The position numbers and the translations under genes were made by a program. Below are positions 8,196-16,022 of a stretch of DNA of 48,404 nt, one piece after another; within the stretch, counting starts at the first letter, position 1; each line of letters begins with the position of its first letter. This stretch comes from Bacteroidales bacterium. Its GTDB lineage: Bacteria; Bacteroidota; Bacteroidia; Bacteroidales; UBA932. The stretch covers positions 1 through 48,404 of the forward strand of contig JAFRZX010000031.1 of assembly GCA_017442315.1 (NCBI GenBank), in the 5' to 3' direction. The notes under the pieces are model-generated. The model was not told where the DNA came from. It saw only the letters and a list, made by a program, of their open reading frames with translations, and searched no databases.

Positions 8196-8885
8196 ATGAA
8201 GCATATCTTAATTCCTGATGCAGAAGAGAAAAGTCTTGGTTTTTATCTGGCCATGGAGGAATTTGTAGCGCGTGAAATAGCGGATGAAGCTTTCTTTGTA
8301 TGGCGTGTGGCTCCTACTGTGATCATCGGAAGGAATCAGATTCTGGAGAATGAGGTTGACCTTGAATATTGCCAAAGCCATTCGGTGGATATAGTACGTC
8401 GCAAAAGCGGTGGAGGATGTGTGTATTCCGATAAGGGTAATATCATGATTTCATATGTATCCCGCAAGGGTGATGTTTCGGCGGTCTTTGACAGATATCT
8501 GTCAGAATTGACTGCTTCATTATGCTCGTTAGGTCTGGATGCAATGCGTTCTGGACGCAATGACGTCATGGTTGATGGGTACAAGGTCAGCGGAAATGCA
8601 TTTCGGCAGTTGCCTCATAGAAGCATAGTACATGGGACAATGCTCTATTCCACAGATATGGATGCTCTTGCAAAAGCAATACTGCCTCCTTTTGAAAAAC
8701 TTCAGCGCCATGGGGTGGAATCTGTAAGACAGAGGGTGACTAATCTGTCCGCATATGCATCCCTGCATCCGGCACTGGCTTCCATAGAGGCTTTGGAGGA
8801 TTATCTGGTGGCCTGCTTTACTGATGGTGAAATTCTGCTTTCTCCTGAACAGGTGAAACAGATTGAGGATACGATGAATAATTAA
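8196..8885 (+). CDS. Lipoate--protein ligase family protein
   Basis: This protein of about 229 residues has the biotin/lipoate A/B ligase fold: RRKSGGGCVYSDKGN (lipoyl-AMP binding loop) and DVMVDGYKVSGNAFR with the catalytic Lys of the KVSGNA motif. It attaches lipoate or octanoate to the Lys of GcvH and other lipoyl domains in the cytoplasm. The usual VYHD of LplA reads VYSD here, and the separate C-terminal accessory domain is absent, as in small ligases. The frame opens at 8172, but the start at 8196 (MKHILIP) fits the promoter and the family better. It is the first gene of the glycine-cleavage operon, 12 nt before gcvT, which fits a dedicated role in GcvH lipoylation. Confidence 0.88.
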   Translation: MKHILIPDAEEKSLGFYLAMEEFVAREIADEAFFVWRVAPTVIIGRNQILENEVDLEYCQSHSVDIVRRKSGGGCVYSDKGNIMISYVSRKGDVSAVFDRYLSELTASLCSLGLDAMRSGRNDVMVDGYKVSGNAFRQLPHRSIVHGTMLYSTDMDALAKAILPPFEKLQRHGVESVRQRVTNLSAYASLHPALASIEALEDYLVACFTDGEILLSPEQVKQIEDTMNN

Positions 8886-8897
8886 ATCATAAGAATT

Positions 8898-10016
8898 ATG
8901 GAAGATAATCTCTTGAAGACCTGTCTCTACGACAAGCATGTGGCATTGGGAGCCCAGATGAGTCCTTTCGGTGGCTTCATCATGCCTATACAGTATACAG
9001 GCATTGTCGATGAGCATAATTCCGTGCGTCATCATGCCGGTATGTTTGATGTATCCCACATGGGAGAGATATTTATCAGCGGACCGGATGCTGAAAGATT
9101 TGTAAATCATATCTTTTCCAATAACATCAGCGGTATTCCTGACGGCAAGATCCTTTACGGTATGCTTCTGTATCCGGAAGGGACAGTCGTGGACGATCTT
9201 CTTGTATATAAGGAATTCAAGCCGGACAGTTATCTGCTTGTAGTGAATGCATCTAATATAGCAAAGGATTATGCATGGATCTGTGCGCAGAAAGAAGGCT
9301 ATGATGTTGAGGTGGTCAATGAATCGGATTCATGGGGAGAAATTGCACTCCAGGGCCCGGAGGCAGAGAAATTCGCAGTCGAAGTGCTTGGGATACAGTC
9401 GCTTTCCGGATTAGGGTTCTATACATATTGCGAGTGTCAATGGACAGGACGGACGGGAGTCGCAGAAAGAATGATAATCAGCCGTACCGGATATACCGGT
9501 GAAGATGGTTTTGAGATATATGCGTCCCACGAAGCGGTAAATGACATATGGGATAAGCTTCTTGAAGCAGGTGTGCTGCCATGCGGACTGGGGTGCCGCG
9601 ACACCCTACGCTTTGAAGCCGGCCTTCCTCTCTATGGTCATGAACTAAGTGATGATATTACTCCTCTTGAAGCCGGACTGGGAATGTTCGCAAAGATCAG
9701 GGAGAAGGAGGAATTCATTGGAAAAGATGCGCTTATAGCCCAGAAAGAAGCTGGTCTGACGCGAAAGATCGTTGGTATCGAACTTCAGGATAAGGCTATC
9801 CCTCGTGCAGGTTATCCTGTTGAGATAGAAGGCAGACAGGTAGGAGTGGTGACGACTGGGTATCGTTCCATATCTACAGACCGTAGCGTGTGCGTGGCGA
9901 TGGTCGAAAAGCCATACACCGAATTGGGAACTCCTGTGGAGATAAGGATCCGCAAAAAGGTATTTCCTGGGATAGTTACAAAGAAGCGTTTCTATGAGAC
10001 CAATTACAAGAAATAA
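8898..10016 (+). CDS. gcvT: Glycine cleavage system aminomethyltransferase (T protein)
   Basis: This 372-residue protein matches GcvT throughout: FGGFIMPIQYTGIVDEH (about 24-40), MFDVSHMGEI (about 49-58, conserved folate/aminomethyl site), ISRTGYTGEDGFEIY (about 194-208) and GLGCRDTLRFEAGLPLYGHEL (about 231-251). It transfers the methylene group from the aminomethyl-lipoyl arm of GcvH to tetrahydrofolate, releasing ammonia. It lies between the lipoate ligase (12-nt gap) and gcvH (20-nt gap). Normal length, no oddities. Confidence 0.97.
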   Translation: MEDNLLKTCLYDKHVALGAQMSPFGGFIMPIQYTGIVDEHNSVRHHAGMFDVSHMGEIFISGPDAERFVNHIFSNNISGIPDGKILYGMLLYPEGTVVDDLLVYKEFKPDSYLLVVNASNIAKDYAWICAQKEGYDVEVVNESDSWGEIALQGPEAEKFAVEVLGIQSLSGLGFYTYCECQWTGRTGVAERMIISRTGYTGEDGFEIYASHEAVNDIWDKLLEAGVLPCGLGCRDTLRFEAGLPLYGHELSDDITPLEAGLGMFAKIREKEEFIGKDALIAQKEAGLTRKIVGIELQDKAIPRAGYPVEIEGRQVGVVTTGYRSISTDRSVCVAMVEKPYTELGTPVEIRIRKKVFPGIVTKKRFYETNYKK

Positions 10017-10036
10017 TAATCAATAAAACAGAAATT

Positions 10037-10420
10037 ATGGCAAAGACAGTTGACGGACTCTATTACAGTGAGTCACATGAATGGGTAAAGGTTGAAGGTA
10101 ATGTTGCATTGGTCGGAATCACAGATTTCGCGCAGCACTCCATGGGTGATCTTTCGTATGTGGATATGCCGGAGGTCGATGATCAGCTTGAGGCTGGCGA
10201 AGAATTTGGTGCGGTGGAAAGTGTAAAGGCTGCAAGCGATCTCTATAGTCCTGTTTCAGGTACGGTCATAGAGATTAATGAAGAGTTGGAAGATTCTCCT
10301 GAACTTCTGAATCAGGATGCCTATGCCAACTGGATCATGAAAGTGGATATGAGCAATCCTGCTGAACTTGAATCTCTTATGGATGCATCTGCTTATGATG
10401 CTATGTGTCAGGGTAACTGA
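10037..10420 (+). CDS. gcvH: Glycine cleavage system H protein
   Basis: This 127-residue lipoyl carrier has the usual opening (YYSESHEWVKVEGNVALVGITDFA region, residues 9-32). The lipoylated residue is K64 in AVESVKAASDLYSP. It shuttles the aminomethyl group and the reducing equivalents between the P, T and L proteins. Normal length. It is followed by gcvPA after 11 nt (start at 10432). Confidence 0.97.
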   Translation: MAKTVDGLYYSESHEWVKVEGNVALVGITDFAQHSMGDLSYVDMPEVDDQLEAGEEFGAVESVKAASDLYSPVSGTVIEINEELEDSPELLNQDAYANWIMKVDMSNPAELESLMDASAYDAMCQGN

Positions 10421-10431
10421 TCTTATTGATT

Positions 10432-11760
10432 ATGGCTTTCGCATATTTTCCTCATACGGAAGATGATATACGCGCCATGCTGGAGCGTATAGGGGTTTCT
10501 TCTCTGGAAGATCTTTACAGTGACGTTCCTGAAGATGTCATATATCGGGATCAATATGATCTTCCTGATGCAATGTCTGAGCATGAGGTACGTAAGTATT
10601 TTGATGATATTGCCGCACAAAACAGGCAGATGCTGTGTCTGTGTGGGCTTGGAGCATATGACCATTATTCTCCAGCTGTTATCTCCCACATAATATCCCG
10701 TTCAGAATTTCTTACAGCTTATACTCCTTATCAGCCTGAGGTTTCTCAAGGAACGTTGAGGTATATCTTTGAGTATCAGAGCATGATTGCTGAACTTACC
10801 GGTATGGATTGTACCAATGCATCTATGTATGACGGTGCTACAGCTGCGGCAGAGGCTGTCATGATGGCAATGGCATCAACGAAGAAGAAAAAGCGTGTTC
10901 TGATTTCGGAAACCCTTCTTCCTCAGGTGATGAATGTTGTAAGGACATATGCCCGTTACAATGGTATCGAGCTTGGTTTTGTTCCAAGCCATGAAGGTGT
11001 GACTTCTTATGGTGCCCTTCTGACGGAACTTGCGGCTGGTGATGTGGCAGGAGTGCTTGTCCCAGGCATCAACAGGTATGGAATAATAGAAGACCTTACC
11101 GGTTTTGCAGATGCTGTGCATGCTCAGAAAGGTCTGCTGATTGTATATTCCGATCCATCATCTCTGGCTGTCATAAAGACACCGCGTGAATGGGGTGCCG
11201 ATATCGCTTGTGGAGACGCTCAGACACTTGGCGTGCCTATGTGTTTTGGCGGACCTTACATAGGTTTCCTTGCATGTATGAAGGACCATGTGCGCAAGCT
11301 TCCGGGACGTATTGTCGGAGCAACCCATGATGTGGATGGGAAACGCGCTTATGTCCTGACGCTTCAAGCCAGGGAACAGCATATCCGTCGTGAGAAAGCA
11401 ACCAGCAATATATGTTCGAATCAGTCTCTGATGGCCCTTTATGTTACTGTGTATATGTCATTGATGGGACCTCATGGACTCCGTCAGGTAAATGAACTCA
11501 GCTATGGGGGTGCACATTATCTTCATGACAGGCTCATGGATACCGGGCTATTCAAAGAAGCATTCGACAAGCCGTTCCTGAAAGAGTTCACTTTGAAATC
11601 TCTTGTTCCAGTGAAGGCCCTTCAGGAAGCGCTAGCCGCTGCCGGTATATTCGGAGCTGTTGAGGTTGAGGATGGTCTTGTGAATTTCTGCGTGACGGAA
11701 AAGGTCTCTAAGGAGGATATAGATAAAGTGATCAATGTTGTGAAGGAGGTCAAAGCATGA
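10432..11760 (+). CDS. gcvPA: Glycine dehydrogenase (decarboxylating) subunit 1
   Basis: This protein of about 442 residues is the N-terminal-type subunit of the two-subunit P protein. Conserved stretches include YFPHTEDD near the start, FEYQSMIAELTGMDCTNASMYDGA (a contiguous family block), GGPYIGFLA and LPGRIVGATHD. With subunit 2 it decarboxylates glycine using PLP and passes the aminomethyl group to GcvH. An upstream in-frame TTG at 10426 exists, but the ATG at 10432 (MAFAYFP) is preferred. The stop overlaps the gcvPB start by ATGA, so the two subunits are translationally coupled. Confidence 0.96.
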   Translation: MAFAYFPHTEDDIRAMLERIGVSSLEDLYSDVPEDVIYRDQYDLPDAMSEHEVRKYFDDIAAQNRQMLCLCGLGAYDHYSPAVISHIISRSEFLTAYTPYQPEVSQGTLRYIFEYQSMIAELTGMDCTNASMYDGATAAAEAVMMAMASTKKKKRVLISETLLPQVMNVVRTYARYNGIELGFVPSHEGVTSYGALLTELAAGDVAGVLVPGINRYGIIEDLTGFADAVHAQKGLLIVYSDPSSLAVIKTPREWGADIACGDAQTLGVPMCFGGPYIGFLACMKDHVRKLPGRIVGATHDVDGKRAYVLTLQAREQHIRREKATSNICSNQSLMALYVTVYMSLMGPHGLRQVNELSYGGAHYLHDRLMDTGLFKEAFDKPFLKEFTLKSLVPVKALQEALAAAGIFGAVEVEDGLVNFCVTEKVSKEDIDKVINVVKEVKA

Positions 11761-13295
11761 AATACTACGACAAACTGATCTTTGATCTTTCCAAGGATGG
11801 AAAGCAAGGATATTCATTGCCATCAAGTAAATGGAGTGCGTCCGTGGGGGAACTTCCGTCAGGTCTTTGCCGTACGGTGGCTCCGGAACTGCCTCAGGTA
11901 AGCGAACTGGATGTCGTCCGCCATTATACCAACCTTTCACAGATGAATTTCGGTGTTGATACGGGCTTCTATCCGTTAGGAAGCTGTACCATGAAGTATA
12001 ATCCGAAAATAAACGAGGAAATAGCGGCTCACCGTGCTTTTGCCTCCCTGCATCCTTTGCAGCCGGCCTCTTCTGTTCAGGGAGTCTTGAAGATATACAG
12101 AGAACTGTCACGTGCTCTGTCTGCCATTACAGGTATGGCGGAGTTTACCCTTGACCCATTTGCCGGTGCTCACGGTGAACTTACCGGTTTGATGATCATT
12201 CGTCAGTATCATGTCTCCCGTGGCGACCTCAAGCGTACGCGTATTATTGTGCCTGACAGTGCTCACGGTACCAATCCTGCTTCTGCTGCCGTATGCGGTC
12301 TGGAGGTTGTACAGGTCAAGTCCAATGCTTCAGGCCTTGTTGATGTTGAAGATCTTAAACCTTTGCTGGATGATACGGTAGCCGGAATCATGATGACCAA
12401 TCCTAATACTCTTGGACTCTTTGAAAAAGACATCCGCAATATCGCATCTCTGGTTCATGAGTGCGGAGGACTTCTGTATTATGATGGAGCCAATATGAAT
12501 CCACTTATGGGAGTCGTACGTCCTGGAGATATGGGATTTGATGTTCTTCACCTTAATCTTCACAAGACCTTTTCTACTCCTCACGGAGGTGGAGGTCCTG
12601 GTGCGGGGCCTGTCGGAGTTGCGGCTCACCTTGTATCACACCTGCCTGTGCCAAAAGTCATGGAGGCCGAGGACGGTACTTTCTATATTGCAGATGGGGC
12701 CTGCAGATGTCCATCCGCACCGGAAGGTGCAGGAGTCTTCGGCAAAGAATGCGGATGCATGCCGGATTGTGTCTGTGGTTGTCAGTCATGCGGTCAGATC
12801 TCCGGATTCATGGGCAATTTCGGAGTGCTGCTCAGAGCATATACATACATCCTGATGCTCGGCAGACAGAACATCAGAATGGTAGGACCTCTATCCGTGC
12901 TGGGTGCCAACTATATCAAGGAATCCCTTAAGGACAGTTTCAGACTTCCTGTTCCGGGAGTATGTAAGCATGAGTTCGTCTTTGACGGTCTCATGGACCA
13001 GTCGACAGAAGTTACGACTCTTGACATAGCCAAGAGACTGCTTGATTATGGCTTCCATGCTCCAACGATTTATTTCCCTCTTCTGTTCCACCAGTCTATA
13101 ATGATTGAACCTACAGAGACGGAGTCTAAAGAGACCCTGGACGGCTTCATAGAAATAATGAAGCATATTGCAGCTGAAGCTGCAACTGATCCGGAGACAT
13201 TGAAGACGGCTCCTCACACTACTCCTGTAAGGCGTCTGGATGAAATAACAGCTGCAAGACAGCCGGTGCTTCAGTATAAGGATATGTGCATATGA
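11757..13295 (+). CDS. gcvPB: Glycine dehydrogenase (decarboxylating) subunit 2 with Cys-rich insert
   Basis: This 512-residue protein is the PLP-binding P-protein subunit. The Schiff-base Lys is K270 in HLNLHKTFSTPHGGG, followed by the GPGAGPVGV loop. Family landmarks include YPLGSCTMKYNPK (about 73-85) and DSAHGTNPASA. Unusually, in place of the short stretch that normally links the HLPVPKV region to GNFGVLLRAYTYI, there is an insert with eight cysteines at residues 316, 318, 332, 334, 338, 340, 342 and 345 (CRC, CGC, CVCGC patterns). This could bind a metal or an Fe-S cluster; no function is known to me. The frame is intact across the insert. Its stop overlaps the lpdA start (ATGA). Confidence 0.96.
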   Translation: MKYYDKLIFDLSKDGKQGYSLPSSKWSASVGELPSGLCRTVAPELPQVSELDVVRHYTNLSQMNFGVDTGFYPLGSCTMKYNPKINEEIAAHRAFASLHPLQPASSVQGVLKIYRELSRALSAITGMAEFTLDPFAGAHGELTGLMIIRQYHVSRGDLKRTRIIVPDSAHGTNPASAAVCGLEVVQVKSNASGLVDVEDLKPLLDDTVAGIMMTNPNTLGLFEKDIRNIASLVHECGGLLYYDGANMNPLMGVVRPGDMGFDVLHLNLHKTFSTPHGGGGPGAGPVGVAAHLVSHLPVPKVMEAEDGTFYIADGACRCPSAPEGAGVFGKECGCMPDCVCGCQSCGQISGFMGNFGVLLRAYTYILMLGRQNIRMVGPLSVLGANYIKESLKDSFRLPVPGVCKHEFVFDGLMDQSTEVTTLDIAKRLLDYGFHAPTIYFPLLFHQSIMIEPTETESKETLDGFIEIMKHIAAEAATDPETLKTAPHTTPVRRLDEITAARQPVLQYKDMCI

Positions 13296-14665
13296 AGATA
13301 ATAATAATAGGTGCAGGACCGGGTGGATATGAAACAGCCCTGCTTGCAGCCCAAAGGGGAGTAGAGGTAATCCTGATAGAATCATCTCATGCAGGAGGTA
13401 CATGTCTTAATGAAGGATGCATACCTACAAAATCTTTCTGCAGGAATGCAGAAGTGCTTGACGGTCTTGTTGAGGCTGAAGCATTTGGAGTGACGGACCT
13501 GTCATATGGCTTTGATTTCAAAGCTGTCACAAGTCGTAAGAATACTGTAGTAGAGCAGCTCCGTAAGGGAGTTGAAAGTCTGCTGAACCATAAGATGATC
13601 ACTTTTGTACATGGAAAGGCGTCATTTAAGGATCAGCATACCGTAGTTGTTGATTCCGCCGATATTGAGGATCCGGCAAAGAATGGCAAACTGGAATTTA
13701 CCGCAGACTACATTATCATTGCTACTGGTTCTGTGTCGGCATCGCTTCCTGTGCCGGGAGCCGATATGTCTGGCATACTGACCTCAAAGGAAATATTGGA
13801 TATTGAGGAAGTTCCCGGACATCTGTGTGTCATCGGAGGGGGAGTGATTGGCTTGGAGTTCGCTTCCATATTCCGCAGTTTCGGCAGTGAGGTGACAGTG
13901 CTTGAATATTGCAAGGAAATACTTCCCCGATTTGATACCGATTTGTCCAAAAGATTGAAACAGAGTCTAGGTAAACGTGGAATAGAGATATGTACTCAGG
14001 CTCAGGTTACGGAAATCAGAGCCGAGGGTACCTCTTATGAAGTTGCTTTTCTTCGTAAGGGCAAGATGGAAACTGTTAAAGCTGATAAGGTTCTGATGGC
14101 AGTAGGCCGGAAGGCAGCAGTAGACACTCTCAATCTGTCAGATATAGGTATGGAATATACCTCACGTGGGATTCTGACCGATGAAAAGACGATGCAGACC
14201 AATATTCCTCATATCTATGCTGTTGGAGATGTAAACGGAAGGATGATGCTGGCTCATGCTGCTGTTTTCCAAGGTATTGTCGCACTTGACCATATCATGG
14301 GGATAAGTAATTCCATTGATCTGAATGTAATGCCTGCAGCTGTGTTCACCTCGCCAGAGGCAGCTTCCGTGGGCATGACCGAGGATGAATGTAGGGATAG
14401 AGGTATTCCGTTCAAGTGTCTGAAATCTTTCTTCAGGGCAAACGGTAAGGCTGTGACCATGGGCCGGACAGACGGATTCTGCAAGGTCGTTACCTCTGAG
14501 GGACGGGTGGTAGGATGCCATCTGTATGGTCCTCATGCTTCTGATATTATCCAGGAAGCCTGTGCGTTGATTACAAGGGGTGTGACAGTGGAGGATTTCA
14601 TGGGTATAATACATACTCATCCTACTTTGACTGAGGTACTGCAGTCAGCTGTTCATTCATATTGA
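13292..14665 (+). CDS. lpdA: Dihydrolipoyl dehydrogenase (L protein)
   Basis: This flavoprotein disulfide reductase has about 457 residues. FAD-binding IIIIGAGPGGYE is at the start, the redox-active disulfide C38/C43 lies in GGTCLNEGCIPTKS, the NAD motif is VIGGGVIGLEFAS, the second FAD motif is YAVGDVNG, and the C-terminal catalytic HTHPTLTE is present. It reoxidises dihydrolipoyl-GcvH with NAD+. The frame also has an ATG at 13286, but 13292 gives the ATGA overlap with gcvPB seen elsewhere in this operon. Its position argues for service to the glycine cleavage complex, though it could also serve 2-oxoacid dehydrogenases. Confidence 0.96.
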   Translation: MKIIIIGAGPGGYETALLAAQRGVEVILIESSHAGGTCLNEGCIPTKSFCRNAEVLDGLVEAEAFGVTDLSYGFDFKAVTSRKNTVVEQLRKGVESLLNHKMITFVHGKASFKDQHTVVVDSADIEDPAKNGKLEFTADYIIIATGSVSASLPVPGADMSGILTSKEILDIEEVPGHLCVIGGGVIGLEFASIFRSFGSEVTVLEYCKEILPRFDTDLSKRLKQSLGKRGIEICTQAQVTEIRAEGTSYEVAFLRKGKMETVKADKVLMAVGRKAAVDTLNLSDIGMEYTSRGILTDEKTMQTNIPHIYAVGDVNGRMMLAHAAVFQGIVALDHIMGISNSIDLNVMPAAVFTSPEAASVGMTEDECRDRGIPFKCLKSFFRANGKAVTMGRTDGFCKVVTSEGRVVGCHLYGPHASDIIQEACALITRGVTVEDFMGIIHTHPTLTEVLQSAVHSY

Positions 14666-14687
14666 CATATTTGAAATATTTAAAAAA

Positions 14688-15791
14688 ATGAAACGGTTTC
14701 TATCAATAATGCTGATTCTCGCGATGGCATCGTGCAGTTCTGGAGTTGAAAAGGAATTCTGGCTTGGGGCAGACCTAGGCTGGATAACGGAGTATGAATC
14801 TCAAGGTCATAAGTTCTATAACTCAAATGGAGAGGAACGCGAATGTACGGCCCTTATGAAAGAGCTGGGCCTGAATGCGGTGCGTCATCGTGTCTGGGTA
14901 GATCCTTCTGCTCATGGTAATTGGTGCAATAAGGAGGATCTTTTAGTAAAATGTCTCAGAGCGAAGGCGTTGGGTATGGAAATTCTAGTAGACTTTCACT
15001 ATAGTGACTGGTGGGCCGATCCGCAGAAACAGAATATACCTGCTTCATGGAGTGGACATAGCTATGAGCAGATGAAAGAGGACCTTAAGGCTCATACTGT
15101 TGAGGTATTGCAGTATCTGAAGGATAACGGTATCACTCCGAAATGGATCCAGGTGGGCAATGAGACCCGTAACGGATTCCTTTGGTCTGTAAAGTCCAAC
15201 CAATACGGCTGGCCAGAACTTGATGAAAACGGAAATACTGTCATTACCGAGTCAATGGGTCATGTTATCCATAATCCGGAGCAGTATGCCGGTTTTTTTG
15301 CAGCGGGATATAAGGCATGCAAGAGTGTCTTCCCTGATGCTGTTGTGATGGTCCATCTTGACAATGGATTTGATCGGGAGCTTTATGATTTCAATCTTGG
15401 AGTCCTTAAGGAAAATGGGGCGGAATGGGACATGATAGGAATGTCTCTCTATCCTTACTGGGCACTTGACGGTGGATATCGTGATGATGAGGAGCAGACT
15501 ATAACAGACTGTATTGAAAACATCAGATATGTAAGCCGGAAGTTCGATTGCGATGTAATGATAGTGGAGACCGGGTTTTATGTCGATGAATCCGATCCTG
15601 AACGTCTGGAGAGGGGACGCCGACAACTGGCCCGTGTGATACGCGAGTCCGTTACCATGACTGACGGGCGTTGCAAAGGCGTATTTTATTGGGAACCGGA
15701 ATGCAGGCCATCACAGTATAGGCTTGGAGCCTTTACAGAAGATGGCCGTCCGACTGTGATCATGGATGCCTTCAGGAACTGGCAGGAATAG
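14688..15791 (+). CDS. GH53 endo-beta-1,4-galactanase lipoprotein
   Basis: This 367-residue protein has a lipoprotein signal (MKRFLSIMLILAMASC, acyl-Cys at 16). It then carries the full GH53 fold: FWLGADLGWITEYE near the mature start, VRHRVWVDPSAHG, VDFHYSDWWADP, the acid/base Glu at 159 in QVGNETRNGF, and the nucleophile Glu at 294 in MIVETGF. GH53 enzymes cleave beta-1,4-galactan side chains of pectin and type I arabinogalactan; the lipid anchor suggests surface or periplasmic action. It starts 22 nt after lpdA and shares the terminator at 15802, so it appears to be cotranscribed with glycine-cleavage genes, an odd partner. No SusC/SusD or other polysaccharide-utilisation genes are nearby. 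Confidence 0.92.
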   Translation: MKRFLSIMLILAMASCSSGVEKEFWLGADLGWITEYESQGHKFYNSNGEERECTALMKELGLNAVRHRVWVDPSAHGNWCNKEDLLVKCLRAKALGMEILVDFHYSDWWADPQKQNIPASWSGHSYEQMKEDLKAHTVEVLQYLKDNGITPKWIQVGNETRNGFLWSVKSNQYGWPELDENGNTVITESMGHVIHNPEQYAGFFAAGYKACKSVFPDAVVMVHLDNGFDRELYDFNLGVLKENGAEWDMIGMSLYPYWALDGGYRDDEEQTITDCIENIRYVSRKFDCDVMIVETGFYVDESDPERLERGRRQLARVIRESVTMTDGRCKGVFYWEPECRPSQYRLGAFTEDGRPTVIMDAFRNWQE

Positions 15792-15801
15792 CGTACTTCA
15801 T

Positions 15802-15840
15802 GGCAGCGGTTTTGGACGCAGACCGGAACCGCTGCCTTTT
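15802..15840 (+). terminator. Rho-independent terminator after the GH53 gene
   Basis: A perfect 10-bp stem, GGCAGCGGTT (15802-15811) with AACCGCTGCC (15827-15836), is followed by TTTT. It lies 10 nt after the GH53 stop and ends the gcv operon transcript. Confidence 0.85.
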
Positions 15841-16022
15841 CATCTGCAGATCATGATGGTGAAATCACCTTTCAGTCGTTTCATAATTGTCTTTATTCCA
15901 TTTTGTACGGATTTCTCCTCCTGTCAGATAGCTTAACACTTCTACCGTCAAACTTACGAAAATCATTACTGCTAACCACATATCGCACTATATTTATCTT
16001 ATTACAGTGCAAATATATGGAC

